Shown here: in pieces, positions 17,166 through 25,978 of the stretch
How the letters are laid out: every line of letters begins with the position of its first letter
How positions within the stretch are numbered: the first letter of the stretch is position 1
Assembly: GCA_035549015.1 (NCBI GenBank)
Contig: DASZRW010000108.1
Location: 35,625 to 99,624 of the forward strand
Source of the DNA: JAFDZV01 sp035549015
GTDB lineage: Bacteria; Bacteroidota; Ignavibacteria; OLB7
Direction of reading: 5' to 3'
Length of the DNA: 64,000 bases
The notes under the pieces: generated by a model
The model's input: only the letters and a program-made list of their open reading frames with translations
What the model was told of the DNA's origin: nothing
The model's database searches: none
Translations under genes and position numbers: made by a program

Positions 17166-18914
17166 ATGCAACGTTCGCTACCGTTACTACGGTTCCGTTG
17201 GCTTGTGCTATTCGCCCTGTGGGTAGCAGGGGGAATCACGCCGCTGGCTTCACAGCCTGCGAGCCCGCGAATATTCCATCCCGCAATCAGCACGGACAGT
17301 GTTGCCGAGGGACGGTTACTCGTACAGGCCACGAAATTCGTCGCCAAAACCAACAGCCCAACCGCGTCCACGCCCACATCAGCTCCTGCGACCGAAGGTG
17401 AATCGAGCGTTATCAACACACCCAGTGTTGTTCGTTTGAGCGATATCAATTCGCCCGATCGCGACAATACGCCGTTGGTATCGGCTGACGGCAATGTCCT
17501 GTTCTTCAACTCCACCCGCCTCGGTTCACGTCCGTGGGCATCCCTCAATCCTCTGAAGAAGCGCTACGACGACGACATCTACTTCTCGTACCGAGTTCCC
17601 TCCAACGACGGCATGGAGCATTGGAGCGAGCCGATCAATGTCGGTCCCGAACTGAACAGCAGTGAGGACGATGGCGTTGTGGCGATCAGTCCCGACGGAC
17701 AGACGCTCTACTTCAACTCGCTGAAGCGTGGGTGGGAGCATGATGGCGGCCCGTTCTACAAGGCCCGCCTGAGCGGCAACAAGTGGACGGATATTCAGGG
17801 ACTCGGTGGCGGGATCACCGACTTCTTCAGCTCGCGTGATCTTGGTCAGCGGTATCGCATTTACGGTGGCTCGATCAGCTCCGATGGCAAGGACTTCTAT
17901 TTCGCGACAACTGTCCACTCGGACAACGGCAAGCATCAGATCTGGGTTGCACACTTCAATGGTAGGGAGTGGGGATACCCGGAGAATCTGGGGCCTGCAA
18001 TCAATAACGGCAGCGGCAGCTATGCACCATGCATTGCTGCCGACGGCAAGACACTCTACTTCACGACCAACCGTGAAGGCGGATACGGCGGTGACGACAT
18101 CTACATATCGGTATTGAACAACGGAGTATGGGGAGCCCCCTTCAACGTTGGCGCACCAATCAATACCGAGCAGGACGATGCCTTCATCTCCCTTGCAGCT
18201 TCCGGCGACAAGGCATATCTGTCGCGCACGGTAGATAGCAACGAGGACATCTACGTTGCGCTGTTGCCGGTCAAGTCGCGGCCGACGAACGTCATTCTGG
18301 TCAGCGGCCAGGTCACCGACAAGGCCACCGGTCTGCCACTGGAGGCAACGATCGTGATCGAGGACCTGCAGACCGGAGCCAAGATCTTCGAGGCGAACAG
18401 CAACTCCATCTCCGGACAATACACTACGGTATTGCGTCCGGGACATGACTACGGAATATCGATCTCGGCACCGGGATACGTGTTCCATTCTGCCAGATAT
18501 CCAGTGCCCCAGGTTGTAGCGTATGACAAGATGCATCATGATTTCCAGCTGCAGAAACTCGCGCAGGGGGAGAAGTTCGTTGCCAACAACATCTTCTTCG
18601 ACTACAACACGGCGGATCTGCGGTCCGAGTCGAAGCCGGAACTGGATCGCCTCGTCACAATGATGAAGGAACACCCGCAGTTGATTCTCCAGATCAACGG
18701 GCATACCGATAACATCGGCTCGTCCGACTTCAACATGCAGCTGTCGTTGCGTCGCGCAGAAGCAGTGAAGCACTATCTGGTGGAAACAGGTACGATCGTC
18801 CCGGAACGCATTACAACGCAGGGCTTCGGATTCAGCAAGCCGATTGCTCCGAATGCCACTGAGGACGGTCGCCAGCAGAACCGCAGAAGCGAGTTCACAA
18901 TCCTGCAACTCTGA
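17166..18914 (+). CDS. PD40 beta-propeller / OmpA peptidoglycan-binding envelope protein (PorE-like)
   Basis: 582 residues with an N-terminal signal peptide (RWLVLFALWVAGG, cleavage probably near TPLASQP). Residues about 85-380 contain PD40-type blades with repeated DGxxLYF/TPLVSADGNVLFFNS and GGDDIYIS motifs. At about 385-465 there is a carboxypeptidase-regulatory-like beta-sandwich (GQVTDKATGLPLEATIVIED). Residues about 475-582 form an OmpA C-terminal domain with NIFFDYNTADLR and NGHTDNIGSSDFN, LSLRRAEAVKHYL and QNRRSEF. This is the order found in the T9SS protein PorE except that an N-terminal TPR is missing. It probably sits in the periplasm bound to peptidoglycan. Base composition is more AT-rich than the neighbours. 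It is monocistronic between its own promoter and a hairpin. Confidence 0.8.
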   Translation: MQRSLPLLRFRWLVLFALWVAGGITPLASQPASPRIFHPAISTDSVAEGRLLVQATKFVAKTNSPTASTPTSAPATEGESSVINTPSVVRLSDINSPDRDNTPLVSADGNVLFFNSTRLGSRPWASLNPLKKRYDDDIYFSYRVPSNDGMEHWSEPINVGPELNSSEDDGVVAISPDGQTLYFNSLKRGWEHDGGPFYKARLSGNKWTDIQGLGGGITDFFSSRDLGQRYRIYGGSISSDGKDFYFATTVHSDNGKHQIWVAHFNGREWGYPENLGPAINNGSGSYAPCIAADGKTLYFTTNREGGYGGDDIYISVLNNGVWGAPFNVGAPINTEQDDAFISLAASGDKAYLSRTVDSNEDIYVALLPVKSRPTNVILVSGQVTDKATGLPLEATIVIEDLQTGAKIFEANSNSISGQYTTVLRPGHDYGISISAPGYVFHSARYPVPQVVAYDKMHHDFQLQKLAQGEKFVANNIFFDYNTADLRSESKPELDRLVTMMKEHPQLILQINGHTDNIGSSDFNMQLSLRRAEAVKHYLVETGTIVPERITTQGFGFSKPIAPNATEDGRQQNRRSEFTILQL

Positions 18915-18997
18915 TCTCAGATGTAGACTTCGTTCACCCGAGCAGCAATGTGTCGCGCGGGTTGATCCGGAAGTCGTTGGAAAACCTACCCAACAGG

Positions 18998-19053
18998 AAA
19001 CGTACAGGCCGGTCTCTCGCAGTTGGTGCGCGGGAGTTCCGGCCTGTGCGTTT
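18998..19053 (+). terminator. Long hairpin after the PD40/OmpA gene
   Basis: Arms 18998-19012 and 19039-19053 pair over 15 positions (one G.U wobble) around a 26-base loop, 84 bases after the stop. Only a short TTT follows, so it is a weak intrinsic terminator or an mRNA 3' stabiliser. I see no gene in the rest of 18915-19318. Confidence 0.5.
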
Positions 19054-19318
19054 ATGGTACGCTCGATTCCGGGGCCGGGCCTATCTCACAGAAGTGTCTC
19101 GACGTGCCGGCACCCGCAAGCCCCGGTGCGCGCAGGCGTGCTCTGAGCGCGGCAGAGCGAGTCTCCTCCGAGAGCGCCTCCCCGAGCGTACCCGATGCGA
19201 TGAACCCCGGAGGTGCATCGATATTGATAATTGATACCGGAGCATGAATCGATGATGTTCCGTATACTGGCGATCCGAACTCGAAGCCTGGAAGAGCAAC
19301 ACGCAGCCGAATCAGACC

Positions 19319-19834
19319 ATGTCTCACGAAGCGAACAGCGCGAAGCGCACGGACTCCGGATCGAGAGTCGTCAAGGCCTCGCCGCAGGCAATCTATCGTG
19401 CCTGTCTGGACCCTGCGGCCATTGCATTGTGGCGCCCACCGAGCGGCATGAGCGCGCGGATCTACGAGTTCGATCCGCATACAGGCGGCACCTACCGGAT
19501 GTCCTTTGTCTACAACGATCCGGACCATCCGGTGCGTGGCAAGACGTCGGAGCATGCCGATCTCTTCCAGGGACGTTTCCTGGAGCTGGTCCCGGACGAA
19601 CGGATTGTAGAGGCGGTGAAGTTCGAATCGAACGATCCCTCGTTCGCCGAGGAGATGATCATCACCACCACGCTGACTTCCGTTCCAGGCGGCACCGAGG
19701 TGACCATCCGCTGCGACAATGTTCCCGGTGTCATCAGGCCGGAAGATCACCAGGCCGGCATCGCCTCGACGCTCGAGAACCTCGCGGCGTTCACAGAACA
19801 TTCGGAGTCCACCGAGCAGCAGTCCGGCGGTTGA
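19319..19834 (+). CDS. SRPBCC (AHSA1/START-like) domain protein
   Basis: 171 residues, cytoplasmic, filling one SRPBCC fold. It opens with the family signature pattern VVKASPQAIYRACLDP and ALWRPPSGM, has a central GGTYRMSF strand, then GRFLELVPDERIVEAVKF, and ends with GGTEVTIRCDNVP and a helix (GIASTLENLAAF). Members bind small hydrophobic ligands or act as Hsp90 co-chaperones; the ligand cannot be told from sequence. ATG at 19319 is the first start. It stands alone, flanked by gaps of 404 and 483 bases, so it is probably transcribed on its own, but I found no clear promoter. Confidence 0.8.
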   Translation: MSHEANSAKRTDSGSRVVKASPQAIYRACLDPAAIALWRPPSGMSARIYEFDPHTGGTYRMSFVYNDPDHPVRGKTSEHADLFQGRFLELVPDERIVEAVKFESNDPSFAEEMIITTTLTSVPGGTEVTIRCDNVPGVIRPEDHQAGIASTLENLAAFTEHSESTEQQSGG

Positions 19835-20176
19835 GCAGCGGCGATATTCTCCATCATCATCTCACTCTGACATCCACTCGGCGGCGGGTCGTGCACGCAC
19901 AGGGCGTCGAGGACAACGAGGAGACGGTGTTCCGGCGAGCACCGCGACAATCGCTCGGGAATCACAGTTTCTTCGCTCCATTAGGGATCATAATGGGTAT
20001 TATGTCACCTAATATCGAGTATGACTCCTTCCCCCCCGCATGCGGACAAATCGCTCCGGAAGCTTCTTTGAACCGTCTCCGTGAATGCGGCATACCACCT
20101 GTACGTTTCCTGGCAGCCGTCGGCAGACCTGGGCGATCATTCCACAGGGAGCACTATCGAAATGCCGCGCCATGCA

Positions 20177-20220
20177 TGGTAACCCTCAATCGTAACCCTC
20201 GGAGGAAATCGTAATCCTCG
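20177..20220 (+). repeat. Three short degenerate direct repeats in a 483-base gap
   Basis: The motif (T)CGTAAYCCTCG occurs three times close together (copies begin about 20179, 20192 and 20210), about 100 bases before the DUF547 lipoprotein start. It could be a regulator binding array or chance. The remainder of 19835-20317 shows no gene; a weak TTG-N19-TATCTTG lies at 20251-20279. Confidence 0.35.
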
Positions 20221-20317
20221 CACGAATTTGCCAGGCCTCAACGTGATGGGTTGATTCGGATTTGCTTTGGTGTATCTTGCCCGGGTTATCCAACCGCGTA
20301 CCATAAATGTCCCCGAT

Positions 20318-21154
20318 ATGGCACGTCACGTAGAGCAACGCGTAAGCGCTGCCGGGCTCATGGTATTGGCCCTCGGCGCGGCTGCCGCCATCGCCGCATG
20401 CGGCAGTATCAAGAATGATGTGGTACCATCCAACGAGCCGTTCTCGTATGCTCCGTACGAACACCTGCTGGCGACGTACGTCGATCAGGAAGGCCTGGTT
20501 GATTACGCCGGTATGCGCCGTGACACCGCGCTCAGCCGCTTCGTGAACATGCTCTCGACGGCGGTCCCGTCGGAGATGCCTTCGAAGCAGGATCGGCTTG
20601 CCTTCTGGATCAACACCTACAACGCGCTTACCATAAAGCTGATCGCCGACAACTATCCCGTGAGCAGCATCACGGACATTGCCGGCGGCCTTACCGGTTC
20701 CGTTGTTCCCGGCGCGAAGTCCCCCTGGGAGCTTACCGTTGTCACCATCGAGGGGCAGCAGCTGACGCTGAAGGAGATCGAGGAGGATTACGTGAAGAAG
20801 CTGGGTGATGAACGGGTCTGCTTCGCGCTGCACCGTGCGTCGGTGGATTCCCCGCAGCTTGCCCGGCACGCCTATACGGCGGAGAACCTGGATCAACTGT
20901 TGAATGAAGGGCGGCGCAATTTCCTGAGCAACCACAAGGCCAACTTCATCAAGGATGGCCGCCTGTATCTCTCCAAGATATTCGAATGGTATGCAGGAGA
21001 GATCTCCGGCCACGCCGGCTCGCTCTCGGGATATCTCGCCGCCTGCTGGCCGGACTCGGCGGAGGCGGCATTGATCGCACAGCTTCCCTCGGACAGGGTG
21101 GAGTTCCTGGACTACAACTGGAGGCTGGATTCGCATCGCGCTCCCACACGCTGA
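20318..21154 (+). CDS. DUF547 family lipoprotein
   Basis: 278 residues from ATG 20318; a TTG 51 bases upstream would put an unlikely hydrophilic extension before the signal. The signal peptide ends in a lipobox IAAC, so Cys28 should be lipidated. The mature part is the DUF547 domain: YEHLLATYVDQEGLVDYAG, DRLAFWINTYNALTIKL, SPWELTVVTIEGQQLTLKEIE, then FALHRASVDSPQL and FIKDGRLYLSKIFEWYAGEI. The conserved Asn-Ala-Tyr core and His-Arg-Ala-Ser segment are present. The function of DUF547 is unknown. The gene has an intrinsic terminator 102 bases downstream. Confidence 0.85.
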   Translation: MARHVEQRVSAAGLMVLALGAAAAIAACGSIKNDVVPSNEPFSYAPYEHLLATYVDQEGLVDYAGMRRDTALSRFVNMLSTAVPSEMPSKQDRLAFWINTYNALTIKLIADNYPVSSITDIAGGLTGSVVPGAKSPWELTVVTIEGQQLTLKEIEEDYVKKLGDERVCFALHRASVDSPQLARHAYTAENLDQLLNEGRRNFLSNHKANFIKDGRLYLSKIFEWYAGEISGHAGSLSGYLAACWPDSAEAALIAQLPSDRVEFLDYNWRLDSHRAPTR

Positions 21155-21255
21155 AACGGAGGACCGCCGCACATCCTCCACTCCCTTCTCTCTCGGCCGG
21201 CTGCGGGGTGATGGCGGGGTAACTAGGCGCGATCCGTTCGATCGAAGAAGGCGAA

Positions 21256-21290
21256 GAGGCGCCCCGTGCATGGATCAAACCGGGCGCCTC
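21256..21290 (+). terminator. Intrinsic terminator after the DUF547 gene
   Basis: A perfect 9-bp GC-rich stem (GAGGCGCCC at 21256-21264 with GGGCGCCTC at 21282-21290) around a 17-base loop is followed by the pyrimidine run TCTTTCTTCC. Confidence 0.8.
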
Positions 21291-21373
21291 TCTTTCTTCC
21301 CTTACTTTTCATCACACATGTTGTATTATTCAACAACCGATATCCGTTCATCAGTATAGCCAGGTTGCTGCCT

Positions 21374-24300
21374 ATGAACGAACGATTACTCCGTACGTCC
21401 CTGCTTGCCGTTGTTCTCCTTATGCTGTTGCCCGCGGCGTTGTCCGCGCAATGGCGTAGGCTCAACGTGTTTCCAGGCACGTTCTTCAACGAGGTTTTCT
21501 TCGTCGACAACAACCATGGATGGTTAACCCAGCATCTGGGCATCGTGGTTCGCACCACCGACGGCGGCAATACCTGGCAGTCAGCCAATCTCCCCGGCTC
21601 CACCGGCTCCTTCAACCGCGACATCTGCTTCCTCAATACGCAGACAGGCTACGTCTCCGGCGACGACGGCATCTGGCGTACCGCCGATGGCGGAGTCACC
21701 TGGACCAATGTGACACCGCCCGGCGTGGCCGTTACCGGCAATTCCTCCAACTGGTTCATCGACCCGACCCACGGAGTCTATGGCTTCGGCCCGTGCAACG
21801 GCGACACGGTCCGGTTCTTCAGCACGAGCGACGGCGGCGCCACCTGGACGCAGGTGTTCTATGCCCAGCAGACCGATGTCGCCGTTGGGGGTATCTGCTA
21901 TACCAACGGCGCATACTATGCCGCCGGCGGCGTCGGCAAGCTCTGGAAGTCCACGGACAACGGGTTGAACTGGACGTTGAGCTCCACCGGTTCCGGTGGT
22001 TTTCATGAGGACGCGATATCGATCGGCGGCACGGTTCACCTCGCCTCGGTGGATGGTTCGGTCTGCGGAGTCTCCGGAAGCGGAAAGACCGTCCGCTCGA
22101 GCGACGGCGGCAACACCTGGCAGATGGTGGCCTTCCCGAACGTGCTGATCTGGGGAATCACCATGTACTCCCCCACCGAAGGCTGGAGCTGCGGCGACGG
22201 CGGCCATGCCTACTACACGTCAGACGGCGGGGCCACGTGGACCGAGAAGTCGTGCGGCATGTCAAGAATCGACCGTGTGGACGACATCCATTTCACCGAT
22301 GCCACCCATGGCTGGGCATGCGGCGACGCCATCTACAAATATGTCGGCGACGGCTATTCGGTAGCACCCGATACGATCGACTTCGGCGATGTCATCGTAG
22401 GCCAGTCCAGCGCGGACTCCATCGCGCACGTTCTCGCGCTCGGATCCACGCAGACGGTGAATCGTACGCTGTCCGGCGTGAACGTCAACGACTTTCAGCC
22501 GTCGCGCGGACTGGCGCCGCTGAGCATTGTTTCCTGCCAGGATGGCCAGACCTACGTCCGCTTCCGTCCGCTCTCCGAGGGGGTGAAGTACGCCCAGGTC
22601 AACTTCGCGATCTCCGGATTCCCGGCCGACAACCCGGTTGTCTATCTGAAGGGGCGGGGCGTGAAGCCGAAGATCAGTTCCGACACGCTCCTCCCCGTGG
22701 ATACGGTGGTGTGCGGCGCAACCGGGTACGACACGATCACCATCCGCAATGTGGGAACCGCGCCGCTTCAGATCACCGGCGTTACCACGCTTGCCCCTGC
22801 AAGCACTACCTATCAGCTTATCTCGCCGGCGCTGCCGGATACGATTCGTGCGGGCGACAGCGCGCGCTTCGTTGTGAAGACCGGGACCACGAGCTATGGA
22901 CTGATCACCGGCACGCTTGCCTTCCTCAACAACGATACCGATCCGGGGAAGTCGCCGTGGCAGATCACGCTCCGAATGTATCGGCGGCAGATCGCTGCCG
23001 CGCTGGATCGCGACACCCTGGTGGTGATTCCGTCCGCGCCGTTCGGCGTCAAGTCCACCGGCTGTGTGAACTATCGGAACATGGGTGATGGCCTGCAGAC
23101 GATCGAATCGCTGACGCCGACACCCACCGACGCCGTGATCGGCCTGGAGCCGGGTGCATCCGGCGCCAAGGTCCCGCGCGGCGGAACGCAGGCCATCTGC
23201 TTCTCCGCTTCGGCAAGCGACACCGCCGTGCACAGGCGCCGCTTCCGCGTGCACACGCAGCCGTGCGGGCTGGACACGTTCATCACGGTCGTGTACCAGG
23301 CCAGCAATCCGGTGATCACATCCAACTCCGCCTACACGATTGTCTCCGGCTCGTGCGACACCAGTGCCACCGATACGGTGATGATAACCAATGCTGGGAA
23401 TGCGCCGCTGGTGATCGATCAGCCGATCATCGGCGGAGCGGATCGCACCTCCTTCGGGATCGTGAGCCCTGCCACATGGCCCGATACGCTGCTGCCGGGC
23501 GAGAAGCTCGCGGTGGTCGTGCAGGGCATGCTGGATGCGACATCGGGCTCGCGCAGGGGAACGATCACCTTCCCGAACAACGATGGGCTGCCGGGAAAGA
23601 ACCGCTGGGTTGTCGATCTCACGGCGCTGCGCGGATCGAGCGAGCTTACGCTCAGCCGCAATCATATCGACGTTGGTGATATCTGCGTGAACGATGCCGC
23701 CCGCACCGAGCGGGTGACGCTGCGCAACATCGGCACGGCGCCGGCGCTGATTCGCGAAGTCGTGGCATCCGACACCACACTGCACCAGGTGTTCCTTGCC
23801 AAGCCGGCTCCGGCAACGCTCGGCGCCAACGTGTCGGACTCGATCGCGTTCGTCGTTGCGCCCTCCACGATCGGGCCGTTCACCGTCACGTACCTGCTTC
23901 GCCACGATCCATGTAATCATATCGACACGATCGTGATTACCGGGCGCGCTGTCGGCGTGCTGCTTGCGGCGACGCCGTCTCCGATCGATTTCGGAAGCGC
24001 GCAGATTGCACACGCGGCGCAGAAAACCGTAACGGTGAGGAACGACGGCAACATCGATGCCACGATCACCTCCTGGACCTTCTCGCCGCCGGTCGCGGGC
24101 GCACGCGTGGTGTCACCGCCTCTCCCCCTGCACATTCCTGCCGGCGGAAGCAGCCCGGTAACCGTCGAGCTGACGCCTGCGGACACGGGAAGCACCAGCC
24201 TCGTGCTGATGGGCGCGAGCGATGCCCCCTGCCCGGATACGCTTGCAACGCCGATCACGGTGCACGGCGTGAAGGGAGCCATCCTCACGGACAGGCTGCA

Positions 24301-25963
24301 TGTCGATCTCGGGAGCATACTCTCCTGTGGTTCCGGTACGGCCGGCGATTCCGTCTCCGTCACGAACAGCGGCAATGCCCCCATCACGCTCCAGAAGCTT
24401 TCGTTCGCAAGCGGGACCGGCTTCGCCGTTGACCCGCCGATCAACACGCCGCTCGATATCCCGCCCGGCTCGACCCTGGTGATCCATCTCAGCCTCCTCC
24501 CTGCCGCCACCGGCGCGCTCAGCGACGAGTTGATCCTGGATCTCGATCAGGCGGAGCAGCCGCAGATTCATATCCCGCTCTCGGCAACACGTGATCGCGC
24601 GGAGCTTGCCGTGAACGACGATGCCGGGCAGGCCGCAACGTCGATGACGTTCGGGACGCTCACGCACTGCGATACGCTGCACGATCGGATGCTGCAGCTT
24701 GTGAACAACGGAACCGTTGCGGACACCATTGCGCTTGCAATCACCGGCCAGCCGTTCAGCTTCGGCGGGCCGGCGAATCTGATCCTTCAGCCGGGCGAGA
24801 GCAGGGGCATTCCGTTGCATGCGGGGCTCAGCCTGCCAGGTACCGCAACGGGAGCGCTGGACGTTGTCTGGCAACCGTGCGGCCTGAAGCAGACGGTTGT
24901 GCTCGATGCCGGTTACGCGGTGGTCTCGGGATCCATTGCCGACGTCGCCTTCCAGAACGTGGCGCTGAATGCCGTTTCGACCCAGCCCGCCCAGGTGGCC
25001 AATACCGGAACGCTGGACCAGGTGGTGGAGAATGTGGTGATCGATCCGCTCTCGAACGATCCGGCGCTCTTCTCCATTGTCGGCAACTATTCCGGTGCAA
25101 CCGTGCCGGCCGGCGGCGTGCTCCCTGTAACGGTGCAGTACAACGCCACAACGCCGGGCTCCGCTTCGGCACGGGTGCTGGCGATCATGCGCTCCCCCTG
25201 CAACGACACGCTTGCCGGTAATGTGACCGGGCAGGCGCTGCGCGATGAGATCGATACGATCGTGCTGCACGTGGGGCAGGCGCGTGGGCGCTGGGGGACC
25301 ATCGTGGAGGTTCCGGTCGGCATCCGGAACGACGGGGGCTCCGGCGTTCGCTCCTTCGATGTCGCCATCGTCGCCTCACCGCTCCTGCTGGATCCGAGCG
25401 GCGACCCGCAGTTCGCGCATCCGGAGCAGATGGCCGGCTGGACCGTTACGCGCACCGGCTACAACACGGGCGACGGCACGCTCCGGCTGCGCCTGGCCGC
25501 AACCACCGATGCGCCCCTGCTTCCTTCGAGCGATACATTGATTGTGCTGCGATACTCCGTTCTCCGTGGAAGCGAGATCGCAGCGGATCTCGAGCCGGCC
25601 ATGTCCAATCTTCCCTCGAACATCGTGGCCGTGAACGAGCCCGGGAACTTTGCACTGGAAGATTACTGCGACGCATACGGCCGCCTGCTTCGCGTGCAGG
25701 GGAATGTGGCGTTGGACCAGAATATTCCGAACCCATACAACCCCGAGACGATCATCGAGTTCGAAACCGCATTCCAGGGTCACGTTCTGCTTGCGGTGTA
25801 CGACGGCGTTGGCCGTGAGGTGATGCGGCTGGTGGATGAAGAGTTGCCTGCCGGCCGCAGGCGCGTGCGCTGCAATGCGAGCGGTCTGGCCTCCGGTGTC
25901 TACACGTACAAGCTGGTAACCGGTTTGCAGGTTCTCACCCGCCGGATGATCGTAACAAAATAG
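21374..25963 (+). CDS. Giant T9SS-exported protein: Asp-box propeller, HYDIN-like repeats, C-terminal sorting domain
   Basis: 1529 residues from ATG 21374, chosen because it begins a clean signal peptide (LLAVVLLMLLPAALSAQ). Residues about 25-330 are a YCF48/sortilin-like propeller with repeated TTDGGNTW, TADGGVTW, TSDGGATW and STDNGLNW blades. Residues about 345-1330 are a chain of ~100-residue Ig-like choice-of-anchor/HYDIN repeats (TITIRNVGTAPLQI, RVTLRNIGTAPALI, SVTNSGNAPITL). The last ~85 residues are a type A T9SS sorting domain (QNIPNPYNPETIIEFE, AVYDGVGREVMRLVD, LASGVYTYKLV, final MIVTK). It should be secreted across the outer membrane and anchored or released. First gene of a three-gene run (gaps 15 and 9 bases). 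Confidence 0.88.
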   Translation: MNERLLRTSLLAVVLLMLLPAALSAQWRRLNVFPGTFFNEVFFVDNNHGWLTQHLGIVVRTTDGGNTWQSANLPGSTGSFNRDICFLNTQTGYVSGDDGIWRTADGGVTWTNVTPPGVAVTGNSSNWFIDPTHGVYGFGPCNGDTVRFFSTSDGGATWTQVFYAQQTDVAVGGICYTNGAYYAAGGVGKLWKSTDNGLNWTLSSTGSGGFHEDAISIGGTVHLASVDGSVCGVSGSGKTVRSSDGGNTWQMVAFPNVLIWGITMYSPTEGWSCGDGGHAYYTSDGGATWTEKSCGMSRIDRVDDIHFTDATHGWACGDAIYKYVGDGYSVAPDTIDFGDVIVGQSSADSIAHVLALGSTQTVNRTLSGVNVNDFQPSRGLAPLSIVSCQDGQTYVRFRPLSEGVKYAQVNFAISGFPADNPVVYLKGRGVKPKISSDTLLPVDTVVCGATGYDTITIRNVGTAPLQITGVTTLAPASTTYQLISPALPDTIRAGDSARFVVKTGTTSYGLITGTLAFLNNDTDPGKSPWQITLRMYRRQIAAALDRDTLVVIPSAPFGVKSTGCVNYRNMGDGLQTIESLTPTPTDAVIGLEPGASGAKVPRGGTQAICFSASASDTAVHRRRFRVHTQPCGLDTFITVVYQASNPVITSNSAYTIVSGSCDTSATDTVMITNAGNAPLVIDQPIIGGADRTSFGIVSPATWPDTLLPGEKLAVVVQGMLDATSGSRRGTITFPNNDGLPGKNRWVVDLTALRGSSELTLSRNHIDVGDICVNDAARTERVTLRNIGTAPALIREVVASDTTLHQVFLAKPAPATLGANVSDSIAFVVAPSTIGPFTVTYLLRHDPCNHIDTIVITGRAVGVLLAATPSPIDFGSAQIAHAAQKTVTVRNDGNIDATITSWTFSPPVAGARVVSPPLPLHIPAGGSSPVTVELTPADTGSTSLVLMGASDAPCPDTLATPITVHGVKGAILTDRLHVDLGSILSCGSGTAGDSVSVTNSGNAPITLQKLSFASGTGFAVDPPINTPLDIPPGSTLVIHLSLLPAATGALSDELILDLDQAEQPQIHIPLSATRDRAELAVNDDAGQAATSMTFGTLTHCDTLHDRMLQLVNNGTVADTIALAITGQPFSFGGPANLILQPGESRGIPLHAGLSLPGTATGALDVVWQPCGLKQTVVLDAGYAVVSGSIADVAFQNVALNAVSTQPAQVANTGTLDQVVENVVIDPLSNDPALFSIVGNYSGATVPAGGVLPVTVQYNATTPGSASARVLAIMRSPCNDTLAGNVTGQALRDEIDTIVLHVGQARGRWGTIVEVPVGIRNDGGSGVRSFDVAIVASPLLLDPSGDPQFAHPEQMAGWTVTRTGYNTGDGTLRLRLAATTDAPLLPSSDTLIVLRYSVLRGSEIAADLEPAMSNLPSNIVAVNEPGNFALEDYCDAYGRLLRVQGNVALDQNIPNPYNPETIIEFETAFQGHVLLAVYDGVGREVMRLVDEELPAGRRRVRCNASGLASGVYTYKLVTGLQVLTRRMIVTK

Positions 25964-25978
25964 ACTGGGCTTCGGTAT

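Noticed and set aside
19719..20214. Small frames downstream of the SRPBCC gene
   Set aside because: They overlap the SRPBCC gene out of frame and have no start signal or similarity.
20267..20317. Upstream TTG start for the DUF547 lipoprotein
   Set aside because: It would put 17 hydrophilic residues before the signal peptide and displace the lipobox from normal position.
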